From Geodermatophilus pulveris (GTDB lineage Bacteria; Actinomycetota; Actinomycetes; Mycobacteriales; Geodermatophilaceae), in contig NZ_FZOO01000002.1 in NCBI RefSeq assembly GCF_900188375.1, forward strand, positions 496,001-560,000: 64,000 nucleotides of DNA. The letters run 5' to 3'. Each line of letters opens with the position of its first letter. Position 1 is the first letter of the stretch. The notes below the pieces were generated by a model. The model was not told the DNA's origin. It did no database searches and saw only the letters and a list, made by a program, of their open reading frames with translations. Positions 33,140 to 44,655 of this stretch are shown here, piece after piece. Both the position numbers and the translations under genes were made by a program.

Positions 33140-34978
33140 TCAGCGCAGCTCGACCAGCCCGCCCAGCCCGCTGATCTCCAGCACGTGCCGGGTCACGCCG
33201 CCGGCGGGCGCGTGCACCACGAGGCGCCACCCCTCGTCCCCGGCGATGCGGGCCACGGCGAGGACGACGCGTACCGCCGCGCTGCTGAACAGGGTCACCG
33301 CGGAGAGGTCCAGCTCCACCCGGCCGGTGCCGCCGTGGCTGGCCTCCAGCAGCCGGATGCGCATCTGCTCGGCACCGGCGGTGTCCACCGCGCCGGCGGC
33401 CCGCACGACCGGGCGCTCGCCGCTGCGGTCGACGACGACGTCGGCCGAGCTGGCGCTGCCGCGGCGCTGCTCGTCGTCCTCCGGGCGGCGGCGCAACCGC
33501 ATGCTCAGCGTGACGGTCGTGCCCCGCTCGCCCTGCAGCACCACCCCGTCGACCAGCTGGCGCATGATCAGCAGCCCGCGGCCGCGGTCGCCGGGGTCGC
33601 GGTCCGGGGGCCGCCACCGGCCCTGGTCGCGCACCGTGACCGTCAGCTGGCCGTCCACGTCGACCGCGGCGGCCACCTGCATCCGGCCGGGCTCGGTGCC
33701 CCGGTAGGCGTGCTCGGCGGAGTTGGCGGCCGCCTCGCCCACCGCCACCATGACCCCGACCCGGTCCTGCTCGCCCATGCCCAGCCCGGCCAGCCAGGCG
33801 CCCAGGTGGCGGCGCACCGTCGGCAGCGCGGCCGGGACGGCGGGCAGGTCCAGGTCCAGCGGCTGGGTCACCTCGGCCCGGCGATGCGCGACGAGGACGG
33901 CGATGTCGTCGGGCCGCTCCTCGGCGTCCACGAGCCCCCCGAGGATCGCGGCGGCCAGCTCCCCCGGCGCGTCGCCGTCCAGCGCACCCGGGGCGGCCAG
34001 CGCGGCGCGGGACACCGCGGCCAGCAGCTCCAGCCCCTCCGACGACAGGGACCCGGAGGTGGCGACGGCGCCGTCGGAGAACAGCACCAGGGTGGCGCCC
34101 TGCGGCAGCTGTGCGTCGGCCACGACGGTGGGCGCGCCGGGCAGGCTGCCCAGCGGCGGGCGGGGGGTGAGCGGCAGGAAGTCCGCGCCGCCGTCCGCGC
34201 GGACCACCAGCGGGGCGGGGTGGCCGGCCGCGGCGTAGGTCAGCCGGCCGGTCGAGGCCTCCAGCACCCCGTAGAAGACCGAGGCGCCCTCGACGTCCTC
34301 CATCTGACCGGCGAACGCGTCCAGCGCCGACACGACCGCCGCCGGCGAGGGGTCGCGCAACGCCACCGAGCGCATGGCGCCGCGCAGCCGGCTCATCGCC
34401 CCGGCGGCGGGCACCCCGTGCCCGACGGCGTCCCCGACGACCAGCGCCAGCCGGCCGCGGCCCAGCGGCACGGCGTCGTACCAGTCGCCGCCGGCGGCCT
34501 GCACGGCGCTGGCGCGGTGGTAGCTGCCGGACAGCCGCACGTCGGGCAGCAGCGGCAGCGCCGGGGGCAGCAGCGACAGCTGCACCTGGTCGACGACGTC
34601 CCCCTCGCCGGCCGGCGCACCGGGCTCGCCCGTGGCGGCCTGCACGACCAGCAGGACGCCGGACCGCCCCTGCACCTGCAGCGGCTGCAGCACGACGGTC
34701 GCCGCCCGGCCGTCGGGTCCCGGCGCGCCGTGCAGCGTCTCGGCCACCCCGCTGCGGGCCACCACGCCGGCCAGCTCGGCGATCCGGGTGCCGGCGAGTG
34801 CGGCGACGTCCCCGAGGGCCGCCCCGGCGGCGCGGGCGCGGGCGTTGGCCCACACCGGCTCCAGGTCGGGACCGGCCAGGCACCAGATGGCGGCGGGGGC
34901 GGCCTCCATCGCGGCGACGAGCGCGGCGTCGTCGGCCAGTGCCGGTCCGGACCCCGTGCTCTGCTGATCCGCGTTCAT
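33140..34978 (-). CDS. PAS-SpoIIE phosphatase-HATPase-STAS multidomain regulator
   Basis: Multidomain partner-switching protein (612 aa). Order: PAS-like sensor (about 20-115, MEAAPAAIWCLAGPDLEPVW), PP2C/SpoIIE phosphatase (about 135-345, GGDWYDAVPLGRGRLALVVG, DAVGHGVPAAGAMSRLR, LVLFSDG, RPDDIAVLV), HATPase of the RsbW type (about 370-480, VAVGEAAANSAEHAYRG and DRGRGLLIMRQL), and a C-terminal STAS domain (about 505-612, VELDLSAVTLFSSAAVRVVL). The STAS site has FSSAAV, so a phosphorylatable Ser is present. It therefore combines phosphatase, kinase and antagonist in one chain. The target is probably the STAS protein at 31597. Divergent from the rsbW-sigma operon. Confidence 0.9.
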   Translation of the reverse strand: MNADQQSTGSGPALADDAALVAAMEAAPAAIWCLAGPDLEPVWANARARAAGAALGDVAALAGTRIAELAGVVARSGVAETLHGAPGPDGRAATVVLQPLQVQGRSGVLLVVQAATGEPGAPAGEGDVVDQVQLSLLPPALPLLPDVRLSGSYHRASAVQAAGGDWYDAVPLGRGRLALVVGDAVGHGVPAAGAMSRLRGAMRSVALRDPSPAAVVSALDAFAGQMEDVEGASVFYGVLEASTGRLTYAAAGHPAPLVVRADGGADFLPLTPRPPLGSLPGAPTVVADAQLPQGATLVLFSDGAVATSGSLSSEGLELLAAVSRAALAAPGALDGDAPGELAAAILGGLVDAEERPDDIAVLVAHRRAEVTQPLDLDLPAVPAALPTVRRHLGAWLAGLGMGEQDRVGVMVAVGEAAANSAEHAYRGTEPGRMQVAAAVDVDGQLTVTVRDQGRWRPPDRDPGDRGRGLLIMRQLVDGVVLQGERGTTVTLSMRLRRRPEDDEQRRGSASSADVVVDRSGERPVVRAAGAVDTAGAEQMRIRLLEASHGGTGRVELDLSAVTLFSSAAVRVVLAVARIAGDEGWRLVVHAPAGGVTRHVLEISGLGGLVELR

Positions 34979-35042
34979 CCCGGGCCAGCGAACCGCAGGC
35001 CCCCGTGGCCTGCAACCGGGGTGATCAGCCGTGTGACCTGGA

Positions 35043-35069
35043 GTTTGGCCGACCCGTCAACCGGGGTAA
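35043..35069 (+). promoter_or_regulatory. σB/σF-type promoter upstream of the rsbW-sigma operon
   Basis: GTTT at 35043-35046 and GGGTAA at 35064-35069, separated by 17 bp, match the actinobacterial σB/σF consensus (GTTT, then GGGTA about 14-17 bp later). The rsbW-like ATG is 142 bp downstream. This implies that the sigma factor activates its own operon. Confidence 0.65.
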
Positions 35070-35210
35070 CGGGTCCTGTCGGGCGAGCACCCGACGGTGC
35101 CGCGGAGAGCGCCGCGACCGGTCGGGCAGGATGGATGCCGACCGCGCGGACCGGGTCCGCCAGGACCACCGGCGCACGATCACCAGGCGAGGACGAGGAG
35201 CGGACGACGG

Positions 35211-35708
35211 ATGGTGGACTCGAGGGGTGCCCTCGCGCAGGACGGGCGGCGCGCCGAACGACTGGAACTGCGGGTGCCCACCACCCCCACCCAGCTGCCC
35301 GCCGTGCGCGCCATGGCCGGTGACCTGGCGATGCGGATGGACTACGACCTGGACGCGGTCGAGGACCTCCGGCTGGCCGTCGACGAGGCCTGCGCGACGC
35401 TGTCCGCGATCGTCGACGACGACCGCCGGCTGACCGTCGTGTTCGAGACCACCCGCGCCGGCCTGCACATCGACGCCTGGGTGTCCACCGCGGAGGGCAC
35501 CGACGTGCCCCGCGACGGCTTCGGCTGGGCGGTGCTGCACACCCTCGTCGACAAGGTCGAGGCCGGCCCCGCGACGCAGGCCACCGTCCCGGCCGGCGAC
35601 GGCGGCACCTCGGCCGTCGCGGTCATCTCCATGGACAAGTACCTCTCGGGCCAGCACCCGGACCAGCTGCTCGGGGACGCGGGCCAGAACGTCTCGGTCG
35701 CGCGGTGA
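35211..35708 (+). CDS. RsbW-like anti-sigma factor (HATPase fold)
   Basis: Anti-sigma kinase-like protein (165 aa). After a short leader, LELRVPTTPTQLPAVRAMAG begins the fold; LRLAVDEACATLSAIVDDD is the N-box region, and the C-terminal part (GFGWAVLHTLVDKVEAG) corresponds to the G-box region, here poorly conserved. It resembles UsfX/RsbW of σF systems. The ATG at 35211 has GAGGAG upstream and the stop overlaps the sigma gene start by 4 nt. It likely sequesters that sigma factor until an anti-anti-sigma (31597 or the STAS domain at 33140) intervenes. Confidence 0.85.
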   Translation: MVDSRGALAQDGRRAERLELRVPTTPTQLPAVRAMAGDLAMRMDYDLDAVEDLRLAVDEACATLSAIVDDDRRLTVVFETTRAGLHIDAWVSTAEGTDVPRDGFGWAVLHTLVDKVEAGPATQATVPAGDGGTSAVAVISMDKYLSGQHPDQLLGDAGQNVSVAR

Positions 35709-36709
35709 CCGGGGCGGCAGCCCCCGAACCCCAGACCGTCGAGGAGGACACCCTGCGCGACGACCAGTCCCCGGCCGGCCGCCGCGGCGGAGAGGGCGAG
35801 GTCGCGTCCGAGGAAGCGCCCGTCGTGGTCCCCGACCCGCGCAGCGAGGCCGTCCCCGTGCCGGACGCCGCGACGCCGACCGCCGCCGACGACACGGCCG
35901 ACGACGACCCGGCCGACGGCGGGACCCCCGGCGCCGCGCCCATCTCGGAGAACCGGCGGCGGGCCGAGCGCACCGCCCCGCTGTTCGCCGAGCTGGCCGG
36001 CCTGGAGAAGGACGACCCCCGCCGCGAGCGGCTGCGGGAGGTCCTCGTCGAGGAGCACCTGCCGCTGGTGCGGCACTTCGCCCGGCGGTTCAGCAACCGC
36101 GGCGAGCCCTTCGACGACCTGCTGCAGGTCGGCACGCTGGGTCTCATCGCGGCCATCGACCGGTTCGACCCGAGCCGCGGCGTGGAGTTCCTCTCCTTCG
36201 CCGTCCCCACGATCACCGGCGAGATCAAGCGGCACTTCCGCGACCAGGGCTGGTCGGTCCGCGTCCCGCGGCGGCTGCAGGAGCTGCACCTGTCGCTCAA
36301 CGCGGCCGTCGGCGAGCTGGCGCAGAAGAACGGCCGCGCGCCGACGCCGTCGGAGCTGGCCGAGCACCTGGGCATCCCGCGCGCCGACGTGCTGGAGGGC
36401 CTGGCCGTCGCCAACGCCTACCGCAGCAGCTCCCTGGACGAGCGGCTGTCCGGCGAGGACGACTCCCCCACCCTCGCCGCCACCCTCGGCGAGGAGGACG
36501 CCGCGCTGGAGGGCGTGGAGTACCGGGAGTCCCTGCAGCCGCTGCTGGCCACCATCCCGGCCCGCGAGCGGCGCATCCTCATCCTGCGCTTCTTCGGCAA
36601 CATGACCCAGTCGCAGATCGCCGCCGACATCGGCATCTCGCAGATGCACGTGTCCCGGCTGCTCAGCCAGACGCTGGCCAAGCTCCGCGAGGGCCTGCTC
36701 AAGGACTGA
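35705..36709 (+). CDS. σB/σF/σG-family RNA polymerase sigma factor
   Basis: General-stress-type sigma factor (334 aa). An unusually long acidic, Pro/Ala-rich N-terminus (about 85 residues) precedes region 2 (LVEEHLPLVRHFARRFSNRG, DDLLQVGTLGLIAAIDRFDP, FAVPTITGEIKRHFRDQGW, VRVPRRLQEL), region 3 (RAPTPSELAEHLGIPRADVL) and region 4 (ERRILILRFFGNMTQSQIAA, IGISQMHVSRLLSQTL). GTG start within a 4-nt overlap with the rsbW-like gene. Together they form an operon with a σB-type promoter, so autoregulation is likely. Confidence 0.93.
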   Translation: MTGAAAPEPQTVEEDTLRDDQSPAGRRGGEGEVASEEAPVVVPDPRSEAVPVPDAATPTAADDTADDDPADGGTPGAAPISENRRRAERTAPLFAELAGLEKDDPRRERLREVLVEEHLPLVRHFARRFSNRGEPFDDLLQVGTLGLIAAIDRFDPSRGVEFLSFAVPTITGEIKRHFRDQGWSVRVPRRLQELHLSLNAAVGELAQKNGRAPTPSELAEHLGIPRADVLEGLAVANAYRSSSLDERLSGEDDSPTLAATLGEEDAALEGVEYRESLQPLLATIPARERRILILRFFGNMTQSQIAADIGISQMHVSRLLSQTLAKLREGLLKD

Positions 36710-36729
36710 GCGCAGACCCCCGCCCGTGG

Positions 36730-36763
36730 CCGCCTGCCGTCCCCGCACCGGGACGGCAGGCGG
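36730..36763. terminator. Bidirectional hairpin terminator
   Basis: A perfect 14-bp stem (CCGCCTGCCGTCCC with its complement) and a 6-nt loop lie between the sigma factor gene and the convergent SPFH gene. Confidence 0.7.
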
Positions 36764-36768
36764 CGGCG

Positions 36769-37974
36769 TCAGGGGCGCGGCGCCTCGGCGTGGTCCGGCC
36801 TCGTCATCGGCTGGGCGACCTCGTGCTCGGCGGTGCGGGCCAGGGCCGTGGTGTCCGGGACCTCCGGCGTCGGGACGGCCGGCGCGGTGTCGGCGATGCT
36901 CGACAGCTCGATCCGCGCCTCGGGCTGGTCGGCGGCCCGGGGCAGCGCCGACTCGAACCAGCCGGAGGTGTCGATCTCCGCCGTCGGCCGGGCCGCGCCG
37001 TCGCGCGACGGGTCGACGTCCATCCAGGACCGCCCGTCGCCGTCCGCGCCGCCCAGCTTGGCCAGCCCGTCCAGCGCCTTGCTGAACTCGCTCGGCACGA
37101 TCCACATCTTGTTCGCGTCACCCTGGGCGATCTGCGGCAGCGTCTGCAGGTACTGGTAGGCCAGCAGGCCCTGGTCGGGCCTGCCGTCGTGGATGGCCTG
37201 GAACACCGTCTCGATCGACTTGGCCTGGCCCTGCGCCTGCAGGAACAGCGCCGCCCGCTCGCCCTCGGCGCGCAGGATGCGGCTCTGCCGCTCGGCCTCC
37301 GCCTCCAGGATCGCCGCCTGCTTGCGGCCCTCCGCGGACAGGATCGCCGAGGCCTTCTGCCCCTCGGCCGTGGTGATCGCCGACTGCCGGGCGCCCTCGG
37401 CCTGCAGGATGATCGCCCGCTTGTCGCGGTCGGCGCGCATCTGCTTCTCCATGGAGTCGCGGATGGACGGCGGCGGGTCGATCGCCTTGATCTCCACGCG
37501 GGCCACCCGCAGGCCCCACGGCCCGGTGGTGCCGTCGAGGACCTCGCGCAGCTGGCTGTTGATGCCGTCGCGGCCGGTCAGCGCGCCCTCGAGGTTCAGC
37601 CCGCCGACCACGTTGCGCAGCGTCGTGGTGGTCAGCTGCTCCATCCCGGTGATGTAGTTGGCGATGCCGTAGACGGCCAGCCGCGGGTCGGTCACCTGGA
37701 AGTAGACGACCGTGTCGATGCCGACCTGCAGGTTGTCCGAGGTGATCACCGGCTGCGGCGGGAAGGAGATGACCTGCTCGCGCAGGTCGATCGTGGCCCG
37801 GACGCGGTCGACGAACGGCACCAGCAGCGACAGGCCGGGCGACAGCGTGCGGCTGTAGCGGCCCAGCCGCTCGACGACCTTGGCCTGGGCCTGCGGCACG
37901 ATCGTCACGCTCTTGGCGAGGACGACGACGGCCAGCAGGGCGACGACGATGAGGGCGATCAGTGCGGGCGTCAC
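36769..37974 (-). CDS. SPFH/stomatin-like protein (QmcA type)
   Basis: Membrane-anchored SPFH protein (401 aa). One N-terminal transmembrane helix (ALIALIVVALLAVVVLA) is followed by the SPFH domain (VVERLGRYSRTLSPGLSLLV, PFVDRV, QVGIDTVVYFQVTDP, LRNVVGG) and a long Ala/Glu coiled coil (ILEAEAERQSRILRAEGE). A ~90-residue Pro/Ala tail replaces the usual short end. GTG at 37974 with GGAAGGAG upstream. It follows an NfeD gene by 94 bp; NfeD-SPFH pairs are standard and organise membrane microdomains. Confidence 0.9.
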   Translation of the reverse strand: MTPALIALIVVALLAVVVLAKSVTIVPQAQAKVVERLGRYSRTLSPGLSLLVPFVDRVRATIDLREQVISFPPQPVITSDNLQVGIDTVVYFQVTDPRLAVYGIANYITGMEQLTTTTLRNVVGGLNLEGALTGRDGINSQLREVLDGTTGPWGLRVARVEIKAIDPPPSIRDSMEKQMRADRDKRAIILQAEGARQSAITTAEGQKASAILSAEGRKQAAILEAEAERQSRILRAEGERAALFLQAQGQAKSIETVFQAIHDGRPDQGLLAYQYLQTLPQIAQGDANKMWIVPSEFSKALDGLAKLGGADGDGRSWMDVDPSRDGAARPTAEIDTSGWFESALPRAADQPEARIELSSIADTAPAVPTPEVPDTTALARTAEHEVAQPMTRPDHAEAPRP

Positions 37975-38068
37975 GGGAACGCTCCTTCCTGGGTGGTCCG
38001 CCCTCGATCCTGCCCTCGCCGGGTCACGATCCGGCCACGGCGCCGCGCGGGATCACCCGCGTGGTGGG

Positions 38069-38512
38069 TCACTCCAGCTCGAGGGCGTCCCCGACGACCG
38101 CGGTGGCGCCGTCCACCTGCATGATCCGCACGGTCGCCCCCACCGGGAACCGCTCCCCGCCGTACTGGCTGCGCGCGGTCCACTCGTCGGCGCCCAGGCG
38201 GATCCGCCCGCCGTGCCCGTCCACGGCCTGGGTGACCCGTGCGGTGCGGCCGACCAGCGCGGCGACGCCGTCCAGCTGCTCCGGGGTCCGCTGGGTCAGG
38301 TGGCGGGTGGCCAGCGGGCGGACCACCAGCACGAGCAGGGCGGCCACGACGACGAAAGCGGCCAGCTGCAGCGCCACCGGGCCCCCGAGCAGGGCGACAC
38401 CGACGCCGCCGAGCGCCCCGCCGGCGAGCATCAGCAGGACCAGGTTGCCGGTGGCCAGCTCTCCGGCGGCGAGCAGGCCCGAGGCGATGAGCCACAGCAC
38501 CCAGTCGTCCAC
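38069..38512 (-). CDS. NfeD-family membrane protein (short form)
   Basis: 147-aa NfeD protein without the protease domain. Hydrophobic segments cover residues 5-85 (WLIASGLLAAGELATGNLVL, LQLAAFVVVAALLVLVV). The C-terminal OB-fold has GRTARVTQAVDGHGGRIRLG, EWTARS and VGATVRIMQVDG. GTG at 38512 with GGGAGAG 7 nt upstream. It is upstream of and probably co-transcribed with the SPFH gene, forming a microdomain module. Confidence 0.88.
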   Translation of the reverse strand: MDDWVLWLIASGLLAAGELATGNLVLLMLAGGALGGVGVALLGGPVALQLAAFVVVAALLVLVVRPLATRHLTQRTPEQLDGVAALVGRTARVTQAVDGHGGRIRLGADEWTARSQYGGERFPVGATVRIMQVDGATAVVGDALELE

Positions 38513-38587
38513 GTGTCCACTCTCCCAGACCGCGACCGTGCCGGGGCCGACCTCGGGAGCGTCCTCACCGGTCCGGGGGGTCCGGCA

Positions 38588-38593
38588 TAACCT
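38588..38593 (+). promoter_or_regulatory. -10 element for a leaderless transcript
   Basis: TAACCT ends 6 bp before the GTG at 38600, so the transcript would start at the initiation codon. No Shine-Dalgarno is present, which fits the leaderless mRNAs common in actinobacteria. Confidence 0.5.
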
Positions 38594-38599
38594 CGCCGG

Positions 38600-39340
38600 G
38601 TGCACGACTTCCCCGCGGGCCGCTTCGCGGTCTGGTCGACCGCCTGGCTCACCGGTCGCGTCCCCTACGACGACGCGCTCGACGCCCTCGTCGGCGACGC
38701 CGCGCACCGCGTCGCCGGGCTGCCCGGCAGCGAGGGGACGGTGCCCCTCGGCTGGGCGCTGAGCGCGCTGCGCGGCAGCGGCGAGCGCCGGCTGCGGCTG
38801 GTGCTGCCGGTACCCGGCGACGTCCGCGGGCTGCCCCGGGTGCCCGGGCTGACCGAGGCGGCCCTGGAGGCCGGGCAGGCGGCCGTCGGCGAGCGGCTGG
38901 CGCTGGTGCCGGAGCCCCTCGGCCCGGAGGCGGTCGAGTGGACGGCGTTCGACCTCACCGGCGCGCCCCTGCTCCCCCCGCCGCCGGAGGGCTCGCTGCG
39001 CGCGGTGGCCGGCGCGCTGGACCTCGCCGTCGGCGACGCGGCCCGCACGCTGGCCGGCCTGGACCTGGCCCGGTGGCACCCCGAGGTGCCGGCGCTGCTC
39101 GCCGGGCTGTCCGCGGGGGTGCAGGTGCCGGGCCTGCCCCCGGACGCCGACCCGGTGGCGGTGTCCCTGCTGGCCCGGGCCCAGCGGCTGGCCCGGGTGC
39201 TCGACCTGGCGCTCACCGACGCCCCGGGCGGGGCGGTGACCCACCGGCAGGCCGCGGCCCGCGACGAGGCGCTGCGCCCGCTGGCCGACGCCGTCCGCGC
39301 GGCGGTGAGCGCCGCCCACAACGCCGTGCCCCGCCCGTAG
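38600..39340 (+). CDS. Conserved actinobacterial hypothetical protein (246 aa)
   Basis: Unrecognised by function. Starts HDFPAGRFAVWSTAWLTGRV and is Ala/Leu-rich without membrane segments. VPLGWALSALRGSGERRLRL and ARDEALRPLADAVRAAVSAA at the end are helical. The spacing of an upstream TAACCT suggests a leaderless mRNA starting at GTG 38600. It is convergent with ferrochelatase and shares no operon. Possibly a regulator or binding protein, but nothing in the sequence decides this. Confidence 0.65.
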   Translation: MHDFPAGRFAVWSTAWLTGRVPYDDALDALVGDAAHRVAGLPGSEGTVPLGWALSALRGSGERRLRLVLPVPGDVRGLPRVPGLTEAALEAGQAAVGERLALVPEPLGPEAVEWTAFDLTGAPLLPPPPEGSLRAVAGALDLAVGDAARTLAGLDLARWHPEVPALLAGLSAGVQVPGLPPDADPVAVSLLARAQRLARVLDLALTDAPGGAVTHRQAAARDEALRPLADAVRAAVSAAHNAVPRP

Positions 39341-39417
39341 CTCGCCGTTGCCGGGCGTTCCGCGCACTGCGGTGCTGCCGGACCGGCGGTGTACGAGTTG
39401 TCCCGGCACTCCGTCCC

Positions 39418-40560
39418 TCAGGCGGTGGGGCGGGGCCGCGGCGCGACGAAGCAGCAGTGTGCCGGGCAGTTGGTGCCCAGCCGCGGGGGGGTCCCGGTGC
39501 GGCGCTCCTCGAGCAGCTGGCGCACCATGCCCACGAACGCCGGGTGGGTGCCCGCGGTGCCCGCGCGGGCGAACGCCATGCCGAGCTCGCCGGCGGTCTC
39601 GCGCGCCTCGTTGTCCAGGTCCCAGACGACCTCGACGTGGTCGCTGACGAAGCCGATCGGGAACAGCACCACCGCCGGCACGCCGTCCGCCGCGAGGGCC
39701 TGCAGGTGGTCGTTGACGTCGGGCTCCAGCCACGGCACCGACGGCGGCCCGCTGCGCGACTGCCAGACCAGGTCGAACTCCCGGCCGGGCGCCACGGCGT
39801 CCACGACGAGCCGCGCCGAGCGGCGCAGCTCCTCCTGGTAGGCGCCCCCGGTCGGCCCGGCGACGGCGGCCATGGACTCGGGGATGCTGTGCGCGGTGGC
39901 CACCAGCCGGGCGCGGCCGCGCAGCTCCTCGGGCAGCTCGGCGAGCGCGGCGGCCAGCGCCTCGGCGTTGGCCTGCACGAAGCCGGGGTGGTCGCCGTAG
40001 TGCGGCAGCTTCTCCGCGGTCGGGCCGCCGCCGGGGGCCGCGCCGGTGAGCACCGAGCGGGCCCGGGCGACGTCCTCGTGGTACTGCCGGCAGCCCGACC
40101 ACGAGGCGAAGCCCGACGTCGGGAAGACGTAGACGTGCTCGATGCCGTCGTCGGCCATCTGCGCCCAGACGTGCTCGACGTAGGGAGCCCAGTTGCGGTT
40201 GCCCCAGTAGACCGGCAGGTCGATGCCCGCGGCGGCGCACTCCTTCTCCACGGCCGCGACCAGCGCCCGGTTCTGCTCGTTGATCGGGCTGACCCCGCCG
40301 AAGTGCTGGTAGTGCTCGGCGACGTCGAGCAGCCGCTCGGGCGGGATGCCGCGGCCCCGGGTGACGTTCTCCAGGAACGGCATCACGTCGCCGGGGCCCT
40401 CCGGGCCGCCGAAGCCGAGCACCAGCAGGGCCTCGCGCCGCCCGGGCGGCGACGGGTCGGCGGACGGCGTCGTCCCGCCGTTGTTGCGGGCTGCCAGCGA
40501 GGGGTCCTCGTCGGGGCGCTGTCCGGCAGGGGTGATGTCGACGTCCGTGGCGAGGGGCAC
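39418..40560 (-). CDS. cpfC: Ferrochelatase (coproporphyrin III type)
   Basis: Inserts iron into coproporphyrin III in the actinobacterial heme pathway (380 aa). A ~40-residue variable N-terminus precedes VLGFGGPEGPGDVMPFLENV. The catalytic His lies in VATAHSIPESM, and DLVWQSRSGPPSVPWLEPDV and VVLFPIGFVSDHVEVVWDLD are family blocks. The C-terminus has CPAHCC, which together with the internal GCRQY Cys probably binds a [2Fe-2S] cluster as in other actinobacteria. GTG at 40560 with AAGGGAGGG upstream. Downstream of fabG-inhA in the same order as in mycobacteria. Confidence 0.93.
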   Translation of the reverse strand: MPLATDVDITPAGQRPDEDPSLAARNNGGTTPSADPSPPGRREALLVLGFGGPEGPGDVMPFLENVTRGRGIPPERLLDVAEHYQHFGGVSPINEQNRALVAAVEKECAAAGIDLPVYWGNRNWAPYVEHVWAQMADDGIEHVYVFPTSGFASWSGCRQYHEDVARARSVLTGAAPGGGPTAEKLPHYGDHPGFVQANAEALAAALAELPEELRGRARLVATAHSIPESMAAVAGPTGGAYQEELRRSARLVVDAVAPGREFDLVWQSRSGPPSVPWLEPDVNDHLQALAADGVPAVVLFPIGFVSDHVEVVWDLDNEARETAGELGMAFARAGTAGTHPAFVGMVRQLLEERRTGTPPRLGTNCPAHCCFVAPRPRPTA

Positions 40561-40627
40561 GCCCTCCCTTCTACCCCAGGACGCGGGCGGATGCGGCCGG
40601 GGCCGACAGGGTCACACGCCCACCGCC

Positions 40628-41397
40628 CTATACCCCGACGGCGTGGAAGCCCCCGTCGACGTGCACGATCTCGCCGGTGGTGGCGGGGAACCAGTCCGAC
40701 AGCAGCGCGACGACGGCCTTGCCGGCGGGCTCGGTGTCGGTGACCGACCAGCCCAGCGGGGCGCGGCCCTCCCACGCCTCCTCGAACTGGGCGCTGCCGG
40801 GGATGGACTTCATGGCCATGCTGCGCAGCGGCCCGGCCGCGACGATGTTGGACCGCACGCCCTCGGGCCCGAGCTCGCGGGCCACGTACCGGCTGACCGA
40901 CTCCAGCGCGGCCTTGGCCGCGCCCATCCAGCCGTAGACCGGCCAGGCGACGGAGGCGTCGAAGGTCAGCCCGACGACCGAGGAGGGGTTGGCCAGCAGC
41001 GGCCGGCAGGCCTGCGCGAGGGAGGCGTAGGACCAGGACGACACCTGGAACGCCGTCGCCGCGTGCTCCCAGGCGACCTCGGGGAAGCCCTCCCCCATCG
41101 CCTCCTGCGGCGCGAAGCCGATGGAGTGGACGACGCCGTCGAGGCTGTCGAAGCCCTGCTCGCGCAGCCGGTCGGCCAGCGAGGCCAGGTGCCCGGTGTC
41201 GGTGACGTCGAGCTCGACGACCGGCGCCTCGCGCGGCAGCCGCTTCGCGATCCGCTGGCACAGCGACAGGGCCCGGCCGAAGTTGGACAGGACGACGGTG
41301 GCGCCCTGCTCCTGGGCGATCCGCGCGGTGGCGTAGGCGATCGAGGCCTCGGTGAGGACGCCGGTGACCAGGATCTTCTTGCCCTCGAGAATGCCCA

Positions 41398-41398
<1 letters not shown>
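40628..41398 (-). CDS. inhA: Enoyl-ACP reductase (FabI/InhA)
   Basis: NADH-dependent enoyl-ACP reductase (256 aa) of the last step in type II fatty acid elongation. It has the FabI start GILEGKKILVTGVLTEASIA, with the SDR dinucleotide motif altered as usual for FabI, VVHSIGFAPQEAMGEGF, and the catalytic Tyr-Lys in YGWMGAAKAALESV (Y-x6-K). C-terminus: TTGEIVHVDGGFHAVGV. The start ATG overlaps the fabG stop by one base (TGATG), so it is coupled to FabG. Ferrochelatase follows 67 bp downstream. Confidence 0.95.
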
Positions 41399-44034
<2,636 letters not shown>

Positions 44035-44141
44035 GGCCGCAGCGCGGGCCCGTCCGGCCGACGCGCGTGGTCATACTGGGAGGGCCAACCGCCTCCGTGC
44101 GCGTCCAACCCCACCGGCTGACGCGTGGGGGCGCCGTCTGG

Positions 44142-44621
44142 ATGGCCGGTGACGTGTCTGGACCCGTGGACCCCACTCCCTCGCCCGACGTCGGCGCGCC
44201 GGGCTCCCTGACCGCTGCGGTGTCGGCCCTCAGGCGGGCGTCGGAGACACTGGCCGGGATCGCGGTCGCCCGGTCGTCCGAGGCGGCTCCGCCGGACCCG
44301 TCACCCGACGTCCCACCTCCGGGCCCCCCGTCCTCCGGGACCCATGCCCCCGGGACCGGGGCCTCCGGGACCGGGGCCTCCGGGACCACCGAGGCCTCCG
44401 GGACCACCGAGGCCTCCGGGACCACCGAGGCCTCCGGGACCACCGAGGCCTCCGGGACCACCGAGGCGACCGACGACGAGCGGGGGCTGTACCACCGGCA
44501 CCTGCGGGCGCGCGGAGCGCTGGTCGACGTGGACGAGGAGGCGGATCTCGAGTCGCTGCCGCCGAGGGTCACCCACGTCCGCTACCCGGACGGCCGGGTG
44601 CGCCGTGTCGGGTACAGCTGA
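44142..44621 (+). CDS. Small protein with ASGTTE tandem repeats (159 aa)
   Basis: Unrecognised. The N-terminal helix LTAAVSALRRASETLAGIA resembles the N-terminal helix of the 42337 product ([17 protein letters not shown]). It is followed by a Pro/Gly/Thr-rich linker containing five perfect ASGTTE units, and a charged C-terminal domain (LYHRHLRARGALVDVDEEAD, HVRYPDGRVRRVGYS). The ATG at 44142 has no strong RBS. It lies 107 bp after the metallopeptidase gene and may be its partner. No signal peptide. Confidence 0.55.
   Translation: MAGDVSGPVDPTPSPDVGAPGSLTAAVSALRRASETLAGIAVARSSEAAPPDPSPDVPPPGPPSSGTHAPGTGASGTGASGTTEASGTTEASGTTEASGTTEASGTTEATDDERGLYHRHLRARGALVDVDEEADLESLPPRVTHVRYPDGRVRRVGYS
44346..44465 (+). 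repeat. In-frame tandem repeats (two 15-mers, five identical 18-mers)
   Basis: 15-bp units at 44346-44360 and 44361-44375 are followed by five identical copies of GCCTCCGGGACCACCGAG at 44376-44465. They encode a repeated ASGTTE linker. Identical copies at DNA level suggest recent expansion by slippage. Confidence 0.9.
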
Positions 44622-44655
44622 CCCGGTCCCGGTACGGGTGAGGGCGACGGCGACG

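Noticed and set aside
44376..44465. Regular repeats as a CRISPR array
   Set aside because: Units are contiguous 18-mers with no spacers and are in frame within a coding sequence.
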